Positions 1 through 5,927 are shown, numbered from the stretch's first letter. The stretch is 6,097 nt of DNA from Pseudomonadota bacterium (GCA_018816605.1 JAHIVS010000697.1:1-6097), one strand, 5' to 3'. Numbers and translations: made by a program. Notes: generated from the sequence alone by a model not told the origin.

Positions 1-139
1 AGTTACCAATTGTAATACCATATCCCCTTTCAAGGGGTTCGCATACGAATTTGCCATATGTTGAAGTAGTGGTAACATCAAGCTTTTCCGGCTTGATCAT
101 CTCTCGCCAGTTTACATATGCAAGTTTTTCAGATGACAT
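1..139 (-). CDS. rpoA: DNA-directed RNA polymerase subunit alpha, N-terminal fragment (cut by window edge)
   Basis: Only the first 46 codons are present; the gene runs off the left edge. The alpha subunit dimerises through its N-terminal domain to nucleate assembly of RNA polymerase (beta and beta' are added to the alpha dimer), while its C-terminal domain contacts UP elements and activators. The visible part ends in [13 protein letters not shown], which matches the highly conserved alpha segment that leads into helix H1 of the dimer interface (normally followed by SLRRVLLSS). The ATG at 139-137 is preceded by AGGAG with a 6-nt spacer, which supports this start. The gene lies 48 nt downstream of the rpsD stop and is the last gene visible of the alpha operon; rplQ would be expected next, outside the window. 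Identification is secure although the fragment is short. Confidence 0.95.
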   Translation of the reverse strand, partial: MSSEKLAYVNWREMIKPEKLDVTTTSTYGKFVCEPLERGYGITIGN

Positions 140-187
140 TTAAATCTCCTGAATAAATATTTGGATAAACCATATCGAATGATGTAC

Positions 188-814
188 CTATTTTGAATAT
201 AGCTCTACGATCAATTGTTCCTGAATCGGCAGCGTAATGTCCTCACGAGTAGGATTGCCGACGATCTGGCCTTTGAAATTATCTTTATTAATTTCTAACC
301 ACTGGGGAACGCCTCTTCTGACAATGGCATCCAAAGAGTCGGAAATGGCCTGAACTTTACGGCTTTTTTCTCGCAACTCAATTACGTCGCCCTTCTTGAC
401 CTGGTATGAGGGGATGTTAACCTTATTACCATTCACTATAAAATGATTATGACGCACAAAATGCCGTCCCTGACTTCTGGAATTGACAAACCCCAATCTG
501 AAAACTGCATTGTCCAAACGGGTTTCCAGGAGGCTCAACAAATTGGTACCGGTAATACCTTTTTGCCTGTCGGCTTTTTTAAAGGAGAGTCTGAATTGTT
601 TTTCAGAAATCCCGTAAATTCTGCGAACCTTTTGTTTTTCTCTCAGCTGAATTCCATAATCAGATTGTTTGCTCCTTCTCTGACCATGTTGTCCAGGGGG
701 ATACCCTCTTCTATCAAAACTGCATTTGTCTGAAAAACAACGGTCGCCTTTCAGAAAAAGCTTCATATTCTCTCGTCTGCACTGACGGCAAACAGATCCT
801 GTATATCGTGCCAA
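188..814 (-). CDS. rpsD: 30S ribosomal protein S4 (zinc-binding form), TTG start
   Basis: S4 is a primary 16S rRNA binder that nucleates assembly of the 30S body and lines the mRNA entry tunnel. The 208-residue length is typical. The N-terminus [12 protein letters not shown] is followed by four cysteines at residues 9, 12, 26 and 31, the zinc-ribbon (C+) arrangement known from Thermus S4. The S4 RNA-binding domain occupies roughly residues 98-160 ([10 protein letters not shown], then VNG and KKGDVIEL). The tail RRGVPQWLE is also family-typical. The start codon is TTG at 814-812; it is fixed by the conserved MARYTG start and a strong AAAGGAGG six bases upstream. In E. coli S4 is the translational repressor of the alpha operon, and in B. 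subtilis it represses its own gene. Autogenous control is therefore plausible here, but no binding structure was demonstrated. Confidence 0.98.
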   Translation of the reverse strand: MARYTGSVCRQCRRENMKLFLKGDRCFSDKCSFDRRGYPPGQHGQRRSKQSDYGIQLREKQKVRRIYGISEKQFRLSFKKADRQKGITGTNLLSLLETRLDNAVFRLGFVNSRSQGRHFVRHNHFIVNGNKVNIPSYQVKKGDVIELREKSRKVQAISDSLDAIVRRGVPQWLEINKDNFKGQIVGNPTREDITLPIQEQLIVELYSK

Positions 815-820
815 CGTTCT

Positions 821-828
821 CCTCCTTT
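821..828 (-). promoter_or_regulatory. Strong Shine-Dalgarno of rpsD (supports the TTG start)
   Basis: The mRNA reads AAAGGAGG, near-complete complementarity to the 16S 3' end, six nucleotides before TTG. No in-frame ATG nearby gives the conserved S4 N-terminus, so this site decides the start. It sits in the 43-nt rpsK-rpsD spacer. Confidence 0.85.
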
Positions 829-857
829 ATCAATCCAAGAACTAAATTCTAATATTT

Positions 858-1253
858 TTATACTCTTCTTCTTTTGGGCGGACGGCATCCATTATGGGGA
901 ACCGGGGTAACATCTTTAATCATTGAAATATTGAACCCAAGTGCATGAAGTGCTCTTAAAGCAGATTCTCTTCCAGGTCCGGGCCCTTTTACATAGACGC
1001 CTATGTTTTTAAGGCCATGTTCCATAGCTTTGGCACCCGCATCTTCTGCCACAAGCTTTGCAGCAAAAGGAGTACTTTTTCTGGATCCCTTAAAGCCCTG
1101 CACACCGGAACTGGACCATGAAATGGTATTACCATTTTCATCAGCAATAGTGACAATGGTGTTGTTAAACGTGGATTGAATATGCACAATACCTGTGGAA
1201 ATATTCTTCTTGACCCGTTTTTTGGATATAGCTTTTTTAGACTTTTTTGCCAT
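858..1253 (-). CDS. rpsK: 30S ribosomal protein S11
   Basis: S11 sits on the platform of the 30S subunit, binds the 690/720 region of 16S rRNA near the E site and partners with S18 and S21. The 131-residue protein has the expected lysine-rich, disordered N-terminus (about residues 1-18), then the conserved core with TFNNTIVTI (28-36), [19 protein letters not shown] (47-65) and [13 protein letters not shown] (90-102). It ends in the near-universal [12 protein letters not shown]. The ATG start gives the normal N-terminal extension. Its Shine-Dalgarno is weak (AAGG about ten bases upstream in an AT-rich leader), and the gene begins 24 nt after the rpsM stop, so coupling to rpsM translation is likely. 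Nothing abnormal is seen in the protein. Confidence 0.98.
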   Translation of the reverse strand: MAKKSKKAISKKRVKKNISTGIVHIQSTFNNTIVTIADENGNTISWSSSGVQGFKGSRKSTPFAAKLVAEDAGAKAMEHGLKNIGVYVKGPGPGRESALRALHALGFNISMIKDVTPVPHNGCRPPKRRRV

Positions 1254-1277
1254 AATTAATTAACCTTTTGTATTATT

Positions 1278-1646
1278 CTACTTTTTCTTTTTGACTGCTG
1301 TCCGTTTGGGTCCTTTTCTGGTCCTCGCATTGGTGCTGGTTCGCTGACCATGACAGGGAAGGCCTTTACGGTGACGAAGTCCTCTGTAACACCCGAGATC
1401 CATCAATCGCTTGATATTCATGGAAACTTCGGATCTCAGTTCACCCTCCACTTTGAATTCAGCATCAATGACTTTTCTGATTTCGTTAACCTCAACTTCC
1501 GTGAGATCATTTGCTTTTGTGGTTGGATCAATACCCGTTTTCTCAAGTATCAGCCTTGATCTGCTGCTTCCGATACCATAAATATAGGTCAAGGCGATCC
1601 ATGCGTGTTTATCTCTTGGTAAATCAACTCCTGCGATACGTGCCAA
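1278..1646 (-). CDS. rpsM: 30S ribosomal protein S13, TTG start
   Basis: S13 lies in the head of the 30S subunit, forms the B1 bridges to the 50S subunit through L5, and its basic C-terminal tail reaches the P-site tRNA. The 122-residue protein begins [13 protein letters not shown] and has the helix-two-turns-helix segment [14 protein letters not shown] (21-34), the [10 protein letters not shown] motif (88-97) and the NARTRKGPK tail signature ending in four lysines. The start is TTG at 1646-1644, set by the universal MARIAG beginning. In many bacteria the segment after GLP reads VRGQRT; here it is CHGQRT, with Cys98 and His99. The gene follows rpmJ by 12 nt, and its G-rich ribosome-binding region runs into the rpmJ stop codon. 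In E. coli, S4 represses the alpha operon at rpsM, which also uses a non-ATG start (GTG). Confidence 0.98.
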   Translation of the reverse strand: MARIAGVDLPRDKHAWIALTYIYGIGSSRSRLILEKTGIDPTTKANDLTEVEVNEIRKVIDAEFKVEGELRSEVSMNIKRLMDLGCYRGLRHRKGLPCHGQRTSTNARTRKGPKRTAVKKKK

Positions 1647-1650
1647 ATTT

Positions 1651-1660
1651 CCTTCCCCCT
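1651..1660 (-). promoter_or_regulatory. Ribosome-binding region of rpsM overlapping the rpmJ stop codon
   Basis: The mRNA here is AGGGGGAAGG, placed just before AAAT and the TTG start. Either the G run (8 nt from the start, using a G-U pair with the anti-Shine-Dalgarno) or the closer AAGGA (3 nt away) could be used; neither is a textbook site. The first G-run bases belong to the rpmJ TAG stop, so ribosomes ending on rpmJ occupy this site, which suggests translational coupling. Confidence 0.6.
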
Positions 1661-1772
1661 ATCCCTGACGCTGTTTATGACGCTTATTTATGCAAATTAC
1701 TCTTATGACACCACGTCTTTTTATCACTTTGCAATCTCTACAAATTTTTTTAACAGATGCTCTTACTTTCAT
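1659..1772 (-). CDS. rpmJ: 50S ribosomal protein L36 (zinc-binding form)
   Basis: This 37-codon gene lies in the gap between infA and rpsM. The translation starts [20 protein letters not shown] and ends RHKQRQG before TAG. L36 is the smallest protein of the 50S subunit; it binds 23S rRNA and stabilises tertiary contacts near the L7/L12 stalk base. The zinc ribbon is complete: Cys11, Cys14, Cys27 and His32 (CxxC, then C-x4-H), so this is the zinc-dependent C+ form. The start is the ATG at 1772-1770, preceded by AGGAG at seven nucleotides. A second ATG four bases upstream is out of frame and does not give the family N-terminus. It follows infA by 59 nt and precedes rpsM by 12 nt, the usual position. 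Confidence 0.97.
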   Translation of the reverse strand: MKVRASVKKICRDCKVIKRRGVIRVICINKRHKQRQG

Positions 1773-1831
1773 CCATTCACTCCTAATCTCGATTTGTATT
1801 TCTTATCAATTTCTGCTTATTTGGTAAAAAA

Positions 1832-2050
1832 TTATTTAAATCTATATGTAATTCTGCCACGGCTTAAATCATAGGGCGATATTTCGACCGTCACCCTGTC
1901 TCCCGGTAGAATTTTTATGAAATGCATTCTCATTTTTCCGGAAATATGGGCCAATAAAACATGTTTATTTTCCAACTCTACTTTGAACATCGCATTTGGC
2001 AGCGTTTCAAGTACTTTCCCGTCAACTTTGATGGGTTCTTCTTTTGCCAT
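1832..2050 (-). CDS. infA: Translation initiation factor IF-1
   Basis: IF-1 is a 72-residue single-domain OB-fold protein that occupies the 30S A site during initiation and works with IF-2 and IF-3 to select the start codon and initiator tRNA. Family hallmarks are all present: [20 protein letters not shown] at the start, [20 protein letters not shown] (22-41), [11 protein letters not shown] (43-53), and [16 protein letters not shown] at the end. Length is exactly the usual one. The ATG at 2050-2048 is correct by homology, although its AGGAG is 13 nt away and a two-codon ORF intervenes. It lies 38 nt after secY with no adk or map gene between, and 59 nt before rpmJ. Retention of infA in the spc/alpha cluster differs from E. 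coli, where infA is elsewhere. Confidence 0.98.
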   Translation of the reverse strand: MAKEEPIKVDGKVLETLPNAMFKVELENKHVLLAHISGKMRMHFIKILPGDRVTVEISPYDLSRGRITYRFK

Positions 2051-2063
2051 AATCTTATTTCAT

Positions 2064-2068
2064 CTCCT
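2064..2068 (-). promoter_or_regulatory. Distant Shine-Dalgarno of infA with an intervening ATG-AAA-TAA
   Basis: The mRNA AGGAG lies 13 nt upstream of the infA ATG, longer than the usual 5-9 nt. An ATG directly abuts the AGGAG and opens a two-codon reading frame (Met-Lys-stop, bases 2063 to 2055) that ends four bases before the infA start. With no spacing from the AGGAG, that ATG is unlikely to be initiated efficiently, so the arrangement may be fortuitous. Confidence 0.5.
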
Positions 2069-2088
2069 ATTGATTTTACCCAATTAAT

Positions 2089-3408
2089 TTAGGATCTGCC
2101 CTTGATGCGTTTTGCCCCGGACCGACCGAGGAAGCCGTTGTAATTACCCGATATAAGGTGGGACTCAATCTGGGAAATGGTATCGATTGATACTCCGACA
2201 ACAATCAAGAGGGCTGTACCGCCGAAATAAAATGGAACATTGAATTTATCCATCAACATTGTGGGAAGAACACAAACAGCTGAAACATAGACAGCCCCTC
2301 CGACGGTAATCCGTGTCAACACTCTGTCAATGTACTCTGAGGTTTTTTTCCCCGGTCTGATTCCGGGAATATATCCCCCATTTTTTTTCATGTTTTCAGC
2401 CACATCTTCAGGATTAAACTGCACTGCCGTATAAAAGAAACAGAAGAAGACGATAAACCCGATATAGAGGAGATAGTACCAGACGGTACCTGGGCTGAAT
2501 AAAGCTGCTACGGTCTGCATGACCGGCAGATTGATAAACTGGGCCAACGTTGTTGGAAACATGATGATGGAAGAAGCAAAGATCGGCGGTATAACGCCGG
2601 CTGTGTTAATCTTCAATGGCAAATGAGATGTCTGGCCCCCATACATCTTTCGTCCAACAACTCGTTTTGCATAATGAACGGGTATTCTTCGCTGGGCCTG
2701 CTCCATATAGATAATACAGGCAACAACAGAAACCATTAAAACAATCAGGATAATAAGGGAAAAAATACCCATCTCACCCGTACTCATTAATCTTACAGTG
2801 TTGCCAAGTGCCGACGGCATATTGGCAACGATCCCGGCAAAAATAATTAAGGAGATACCGTTACCGATACCCCTTTCCGTAATCTGCTCCCCCAACCACA
2901 TGATAAATGCCGTACCGGCTGTCAGGGTGATGATGGTGATCAAACGGAATCCCCAACCCGGATAGGGGACGATGGCAACCCCTGCAGGAGAAGTCATTGC
3001 TTCAAGCCCCACACTGATACCAAACCCCTGGATAACACTCAGTACGACTGTTCCATACCGGGTGTATTGGGTTTTCTTTTTTCTGCCCGCGTCCCCCTCT
3101 TTTTTTAATTGTGCAAGATGGGGAACCACCACTGTCATTAGCTCTAAAATAATAGACGAACTGATATAAGGCATGATCCCCAGGGCAAAGATGGAAAGCC
3201 TTTCCAAAGCCCCTCCTGAGAACATATTGAACATTGAAAATAACGTCCCTTGTGCCGAAGCAAAAAAGGAGGCCAATGCTGCCCCATCAATCCCGGGTGT
3301 GGGCACGTGTACCCCCACACGGTACACAAACAATAATGCAAGTGTAATAAAAAGTTTCCGTTTGAGATCAGGAAGTTTAAACAAATTCTGGTAGCTGTTC
3401 TCGATCAT
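2089..3408 (-). CDS. secY: Protein translocase subunit SecY
   Basis: SecY is the pore-forming subunit of the SecYEG channel in the inner membrane, which moves unfolded proteins outward with SecA and inserts membrane proteins with the ribosome. The 439-residue length and about ten hydrophobic segments fit the family (for example 18-36, 71-96, 116-135, 153-174, 180-197, 213-234, 271-291, 308-329, 367-385, 393-413). The plug region VHVPTPGIDGAAL (33-45) follows the first helix. The cytosolic C4 loop (about 236-270, RRIPVHYAKR and SHLPLKINTAGVIPPIFA) and C5 loop (about 331-362, GGYIPGIRPGKKT with the conserved Arg351) that contact SecA and ribosomes are intact. The ATG start has AAGGA at eight nucleotides. 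The gene is 32 nt after rplO, the standard position at the end of the spc group. Confidence 0.99.
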   Translation of the reverse strand: MIENSYQNLFKLPDLKRKLFITLALLFVYRVGVHVPTPGIDGAALASFFASAQGTLFSMFNMFSGGALERLSIFALGIMPYISSSIILELMTVVVPHLAQLKKEGDAGRKKKTQYTRYGTVVLSVIQGFGISVGLEAMTSPAGVAIVPYPGWGFRLITIITLTAGTAFIMWLGEQITERGIGNGISLIIFAGIVANMPSALGNTVRLMSTGEMGIFSLIILIVLMVSVVACIIYMEQAQRRIPVHYAKRVVGRKMYGGQTSHLPLKINTAGVIPPIFASSIIMFPTTLAQFINLPVMQTVAALFSPGTVWYYLLYIGFIVFFCFFYTAVQFNPEDVAENMKKNGGYIPGIRPGKKTSEYIDRVLTRITVGGAVYVSAVCVLPTMLMDKFNVPFYFGGTALLIVVGVSIDTISQIESHLISGNYNGFLGRSGAKRIKGRS

Positions 3409-3440
3409 CTACAATATCCTTAGATCACTCTCAATATCAG

Positions 3441-3875
3441 TTATTCTATGCTGCCACCGGCAGATTCGATCTTCTCTTTGGCAACTTTGGAGACAAGAAT
3501 ATTCTTTAAAGCAAATTTCTTTGTTGTCTCACCATTACCGAGAAGTTTGGCCCCGTCGACGCTTCCCTTGACCAGACCGACCTGTCTCAGAGCATCCATA
3601 TCAATGGTCGCACCGTCGTCAAATCTATCCAAGTCCCCAATATTTAAAACCGCATTGTTGGTTTTAAATATATTGGTAAATCCGCGTTTGGGAAGACGAC
3701 GATAGATGGGCATCTGTCCGCCTTCGAACCCGGGTCTCACACTGCCGCCGGAACGGGCCTTAAGCCCCTTGTGTCCCTTACCGGCGGTTTTTCCCGTACC
3801 GGAACCCGGTCCTCTGCCCACCCGCTTTCTGTTTTTTCTGCTTCCCGGAGCAGGTGCTAAATCATGAAGTTGCAT
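3441..3875 (-). CDS. rplO: 50S ribosomal protein L15
   Basis: L15 is a late-assembly 50S protein that threads a long basic, glycine-rich extension into 23S rRNA. The 144-residue product begins MQLHDLAPAPGSRKNRKRVG, continues with GSGTGKTAGKGHKGLKAR (24-41) and FEGGQMPIYRRLPKRGF (50-66), and has a globular C-terminal half ending IESAGGSIE. All are standard family features. The ATG at 3875-3873 is preceded by a perfect GGAGGTG formed by the last codons of rpmD, whose stop is only two bases away, so the two genes are probably translationally coupled. Codons 67-80 hold a long inverted repeat, listed separately. No abnormality is visible in the protein. Confidence 0.98.
   Translation of the reverse strand: MQLHDLAPAPGSRKNRKRVGRGPGSGTGKTAGKGHKGLKARSGGSVRPGFEGGQMPIYRRLPKRGFTNIFKTNNAVLNIGDLDRFDDGATIDMDALRQVGLVKGSVDGAKLLGNGETTKKFALKNILVSKVAKEKIESAGGSIE
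3637..3676. repeat. Long imperfect inverted repeat inside rplO (potential mRNA hairpin)
   Basis: The arms are CCAATATTTAAAACC (3637-3651) and GGTTTTAAATATATTGG (3660-3676), separated by 8 nt. They pair over 15 base pairs with a single 2-nt bulge in the 17-nt arm. In the rplO mRNA this would be a stem with GG/CC pairs at both ends, an A/U-rich middle and the loop AACAATGC. It covers codons 67-80 (Thr-Asn-Ile-Phe-Lys-Thr to Val-Leu-Asn-Ile-Gly). It lacks a following U tract, so it does not resemble an intrinsic terminator. Function is unknown; chance in AT-rich codons is possible. Confidence 0.75.
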
Positions 3876-3877
3876 AT

Positions 3878-4060
3878 TTACACCTCCTCTACTTTCACCA
3901 GGTGTGAAACTTTGATAATTTGTCCAAGAATGACGGGATCCTTAGTATGTTCTACTGTATGGTGCATACGGCGTATGCCCAGCGAGCGAATAATTCGTCC
4001 TTGCACAGAAGGACGTCCTATGGTGCTTCTTATCTGTGTAATTTTAACTTTTTCAGTCAT
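3878..4060 (-). CDS. rpmD: 50S ribosomal protein L30
   Basis: L30 is a small two-helix, three-strand protein on the 50S surface near 5S rRNA. The 60-residue product has the bacterial-type short form: KVKITQIRSTIGRPSVQGRI, then the turn RSLGIRRMHHTVEHTKDPVILGQI and the final strand VSHLVKVEEV. The spacing of the IRSTIGR and RSLGIRRM segments is characteristic. The ATG at 4060-4058 has a GAGG six bases upstream, 11 nt after the rpsE stop. The last three sense codons (GAG GAG GTG) double as the Shine-Dalgarno of rplO. L30 is dispensable or missing in some lineages, so its intact presence is mildly informative. Confidence 0.96.
   Translation of the reverse strand: MTEKVKITQIRSTIGRPSVQGRIIRSLGIRRMHHTVEHTKDPVILGQIIKVSHLVKVEEV
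3881..3888 (-). promoter_or_regulatory. Shine-Dalgarno of rplO embedded in the last codons of rpmD
   Basis: The mRNA AGGAGGTG, seven nucleotides before the rplO ATG, is nearly the full anti-Shine-Dalgarno complement. It encodes the end of L30 (Glu-Glu-Val), and the rpmD stop lies between it and the rplO start. The two genes are separated by two bases, a typical coupling arrangement. Confidence 0.85.
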
Positions 4061-4071
4061 TGTATACCTCT

Positions 4072-4566
4072 TTATATATCTTCAGGTCTAAGACCGCGTC
4101 TTTTAGCAACTTCTTCCTTGGAACAAAGGGATAGTAAACCAGCCATTGTTGCTCTGACAATATTTTGGGTATTATGAGTACCGATACATTTGGTCAGGAT
4201 ATCTGTAACTCCGACTGCCTCGAGCACCGCACGGATTCCGCCACCGGCAATTAAACCCGTACCCGGAGAAGCCGGTTTCAAAAGAACACGACCCGCTCCG
4301 GCATGGCCTACCACCTCAAAGGGAACTGTGCCGTTTAGCAGAGACACTTTAACCATATTCCGCTTGGCTTTTTCCATACCTTTTTTAATGGCTTCCGGAA
4401 CTTCCGTCGCTTTGCCAAGACCATAGCCCACACTTCCTTCACCGTCTCCGACCACAACCAAAGCACTGAAACTGAAATTTCTACCGCCTTTTACAACTTT
4501 TGCAACACGGTTGATTCTTACAACCTTATCGATTAATCCGTTCTCTTCAATCTGTTGTCTTGCCAA
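4072..4566 (-). CDS. rpsE: 30S ribosomal protein S5, TTG start
   Basis: S5 sits on the solvent side of the 30S subunit beside S4 and S8, lines the mRNA entry and affects decoding accuracy; its N-terminal loop is the classical site of spectinomycin-resistance mutations. The 164-residue protein shows the N-terminal double-stranded RNA-binding-like domain (about 11-75: [27 protein letters not shown] in pieces, then [15 protein letters not shown]) and the C-terminal domain (about 76-150: [34 protein letters not shown]). The loop [13 protein letters not shown] (21-33) is intact. The start is TTG at 4566-4564, backed by a perfect AAGGAGG seven bases upstream; the next in-frame methionine is residue 64, inside the first domain, too late. 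It follows rplR by 16 nt. Confidence 0.98.
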   Translation of the reverse strand: MARQQIEENGLIDKVVRINRVAKVVKGGRNFSFSALVVVGDGEGSVGYGLGKATEVPEAIKKGMEKAKRNMVKVSLLNGTVPFEVVGHAGAGRVLLKPASPGTGLIAGGGIRAVLEAVGVTDILTKCIGTHNTQNIVRATMAGLLSLCSKEEVAKRRGLRPEDI

Positions 4567-4573
4567 GGGTCTT

Positions 4574-4580
4574 CCTCCTT
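4574..4580 (-). promoter_or_regulatory. Strong Shine-Dalgarno of rpsE (supports the TTG start)
   Basis: The mRNA AAGGAGG lies seven nucleotides before TTG, with only the three bases after the rplR stop upstream of it. It is the ideal site and spacing, and no alternative ATG or GTG lies at a useful distance. Confidence 0.85.
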
Positions 4581-4582
4581 AA

Positions 4583-4951
4583 TTAGAATATCAAGCCGGC
4601 TTCGCGGGCCGCGTCTGAAAGGGCTTTGATACGACCATGATAAAGAAAGCCATTCCTGTCCAGAACTACCTTGGTAATTCCTTTGTCAATAGCCCTTTTG
4701 CCGATAAGGTTTCCAACCGCCTTTGCAATTTCCTGTTTTTTTCCAGCCACAGGATTTTCTTTGTATTCTTTGTCCACGGTGGATGCAGATGCGAGGGTTA
4801 CCCCTTTTGTATCATCTATGATCTGTGCATAGATGTGGTTCGCCGTTCTGAAAATGCTCATTCTCGGACGGTCCTGATTTCCAAAAATACTTTTTCTGAT
4901 TCGTTTTTTTCGTTTAAGCCTTGATACAAGCCTTGGTGATGTATTTCCCAT
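4583..4951 (-). CDS. rplR: 50S ribosomal protein L18
   Basis: L18 binds 5S rRNA with L5 and L25 and helps place the 5S particle into the central protuberance. The 122-residue product has the basic N-terminal tail ([20 protein letters not shown], 5-24), the strand [20 protein letters not shown] (28-47) and the C-terminal RNA-binding motif [20 protein letters not shown] (95-114) ending AAREAGLIF, all standard. The ATG at 4951-4949 agrees with family length, but the ribosome-binding site is poor: the nearest good purine tract, AGGTGGG, lies about 12 nt upstream, directly after the rplF stop and an adjacent TAG. Coupling to rplF translation would explain this. The spacer to rplF is 20 nt. Confidence 0.97.
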   Translation of the reverse strand: MGNTSPRLVSRLKRKKRIRKSIFGNQDRPRMSIFRTANHIYAQIIDDTKGVTLASASTVDKEYKENPVAGKKQEIAKAVGNLIGKRAIDKGITKVVLDRNGFLYHGRIKALSDAAREAGLIF

Positions 4952-4971
4952 AATCTTTAATTTCCCACCTA

Positions 4972-5514
4972 TTAGTCTTTACCAGCAGTCTTACCAGCTT
5001 TTCTGATAATTCTTTCATCTGAATACATGATGCCTTTGCCCTTGTAGGGCTCGGGAGGCCTTATAGCTCGGATATTTGCTGCCGCCTGGCCAAGAAGCTC
5101 TTTGTCGATGCTGGTCAGGGTAATCTCCGTATTTTTATCAACCGTGGCAGAGATCCCGTCGGGAAGCTCAAAATCAACCGGGTTTGAATATCCGACATTC
5201 AATACAAGGTTCTTTCCTTTTGTTTCAGCACGATATCCGATTCCGGAAAGAAGCAGTTTTTTTTCATAACCGACAGTAACACCTGTGACCATATTAAAGA
5301 TCAAGGACCTGAACAGCCCCTGTAGGGCCATTTTTTTATTGTCACTGTTATCGGTTTTGACGTTTAACACCTTGTCGTTAATTTCAATATTAATTGCCGG
5401 GTGCAGTTTTCGATCAAGATTGCCTTTAGGCCCCTTAACATAAATCATATCTCCATCAAGGGTAATTGCGACCTTCTCTGGAAGCTGAACCGGCTGTTTT
5501 CCTATTCTAGACAT
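4972..5514 (-). CDS. rplF: 50S ribosomal protein L6
   Basis: L6 binds the sarcin-ricin region and the factor-binding side of the 50S subunit through two repeated alpha/beta domains. The 180-residue length is normal. It begins [15 protein letters not shown], with the first domain about 1-82 ([12 protein letters not shown] at 27-37) and the second about 83-180 ([21 protein letters not shown] at 90-110 in overlapping parts). The signature [18 protein letters not shown] (152-169) followed by RKAGKTAGK is the classical L6 end. The ATG has AGGAG at six nucleotides and begins 14 nt after the rpsH stop. Its TAA stop is immediately followed in frame by TAG, a tandem stop. Codons for Lys86-Lys87 form an eight-A run, without frame damage. 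Confidence 0.98.
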   Translation of the reverse strand: MSRIGKQPVQLPEKVAITLDGDMIYVKGPKGNLDRKLHPAINIEINDKVLNVKTDNSDNKKMALQGLFRSLIFNMVTGVTVGYEKKLLLSGIGYRAETKGKNLVLNVGYSNPVDFELPDGISATVDKNTEITLTSIDKELLGQAAANIRAIRPPEPYKGKGIMYSDERIIRKAGKTAGKD

Positions 5515-5528
5515 ATTCTACTCCTGTC

Positions 5529-5927
5529 TTACCATACGTTACAAAGAATTTCACCGCCGACGTTCGCTTCGATCGCCTGTTTGTCCGTCATCAACCCCTT
5601 AGAAGTCGAAACAATGGAGATGCCCAGGCCATTTAAAACCGGCTTAATCTGTTTTGCCTTGGTGTAAACCCTGCAAGAAGGTTTACTGACTCTGTCGATG
5701 CCAAAAATTGTGGGTTTGCCATCAGAAACATATTTAAGATACACACGCAAAACGCCCTGTGTTTCATTTTCAAGGAATTTATAATCTTTAATATATCCTT
5801 GTTCTTTTAGCACCCGCACCATTTCCAGTTTGATCGTTGATCCGGGGATATCCACTTTAGCAAGACTTGCTTTTCCGCCGTTTCTTATAATCGTAAGCAT
5901 GTCTGCAATTGGATCACTAATTGCCAT
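5529..5927 (-). CDS. rpsH: 30S ribosomal protein S8
   Basis: S8 is a primary binder of 16S rRNA helix 21 in the central domain and supports binding of S5 and others. The 132-residue protein opens with SDPIADMLTIIRNG (4-17), has VDIPGSTIKLEMVRVLKEQGYI (25-46, in parts), and ends with the RNA-binding C-terminal domain LGISIVSTSKGLMTDKQA (101-118) and VGGEILCNVW, the family signature. The ATG at 5927-5925 has AAGGAG at seven nucleotides. It is separated from rpsN by 63 nt, the widest spacer in the window. In E. coli S8 represses the spc operon by binding the rplE leader; that gene lies outside this window, so the target cannot be assessed here. Confidence 0.98.
   Translation of the reverse strand: MAISDPIADMLTIIRNGGKASLAKVDIPGSTIKLEMVRVLKEQGYIKDYKFLENETQGVLRVYLKYVSDGKPTIFGIDRVSKPSCRVYTKAKQIKPVLNGLGISIVSTSKGLMTDKQAIEANVGGEILCNVW

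Noticed and set aside
140..187. Possible terminator or promoter between rpsD and rpoA
   Set aside because: The only symmetry is the short AAATATTT; there is no GC-rich stem followed by a U tract and no paired -35/-10 boxes. A plain spacer with the rpoA Shine-Dalgarno is the better reading.
443..733. Plus-strand open frame opposite rpsD, and similar ones opposite rpsM, secY, rplO, rpsE, rplR and rplF
   Set aside because: All lie antisense to well-conserved ribosomal or secY genes, show no recognisable protein features and have no matching ribosome-binding context. They are shadows of the real coding frames.
1773..1831. Possible internal promoter for the alpha half in the infA-rpmJ spacer
   Set aside because: The region is AT-rich and has TTTACC and TTGATA, but no good -10 hexamer at 16-18 nt. 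The resemblance is no better than expected for AT-rich DNA.
3297..3320. Seven-base inverted repeat GTGTGGG / CCCACAC in the first part of secY
   Set aside because: It lies in codons for the conserved plug segment VHVPTPG, where the protein sequence itself explains the Val-, Pro- and His-rich codons; the stem is short with a 10-nt loop and no terminator features.
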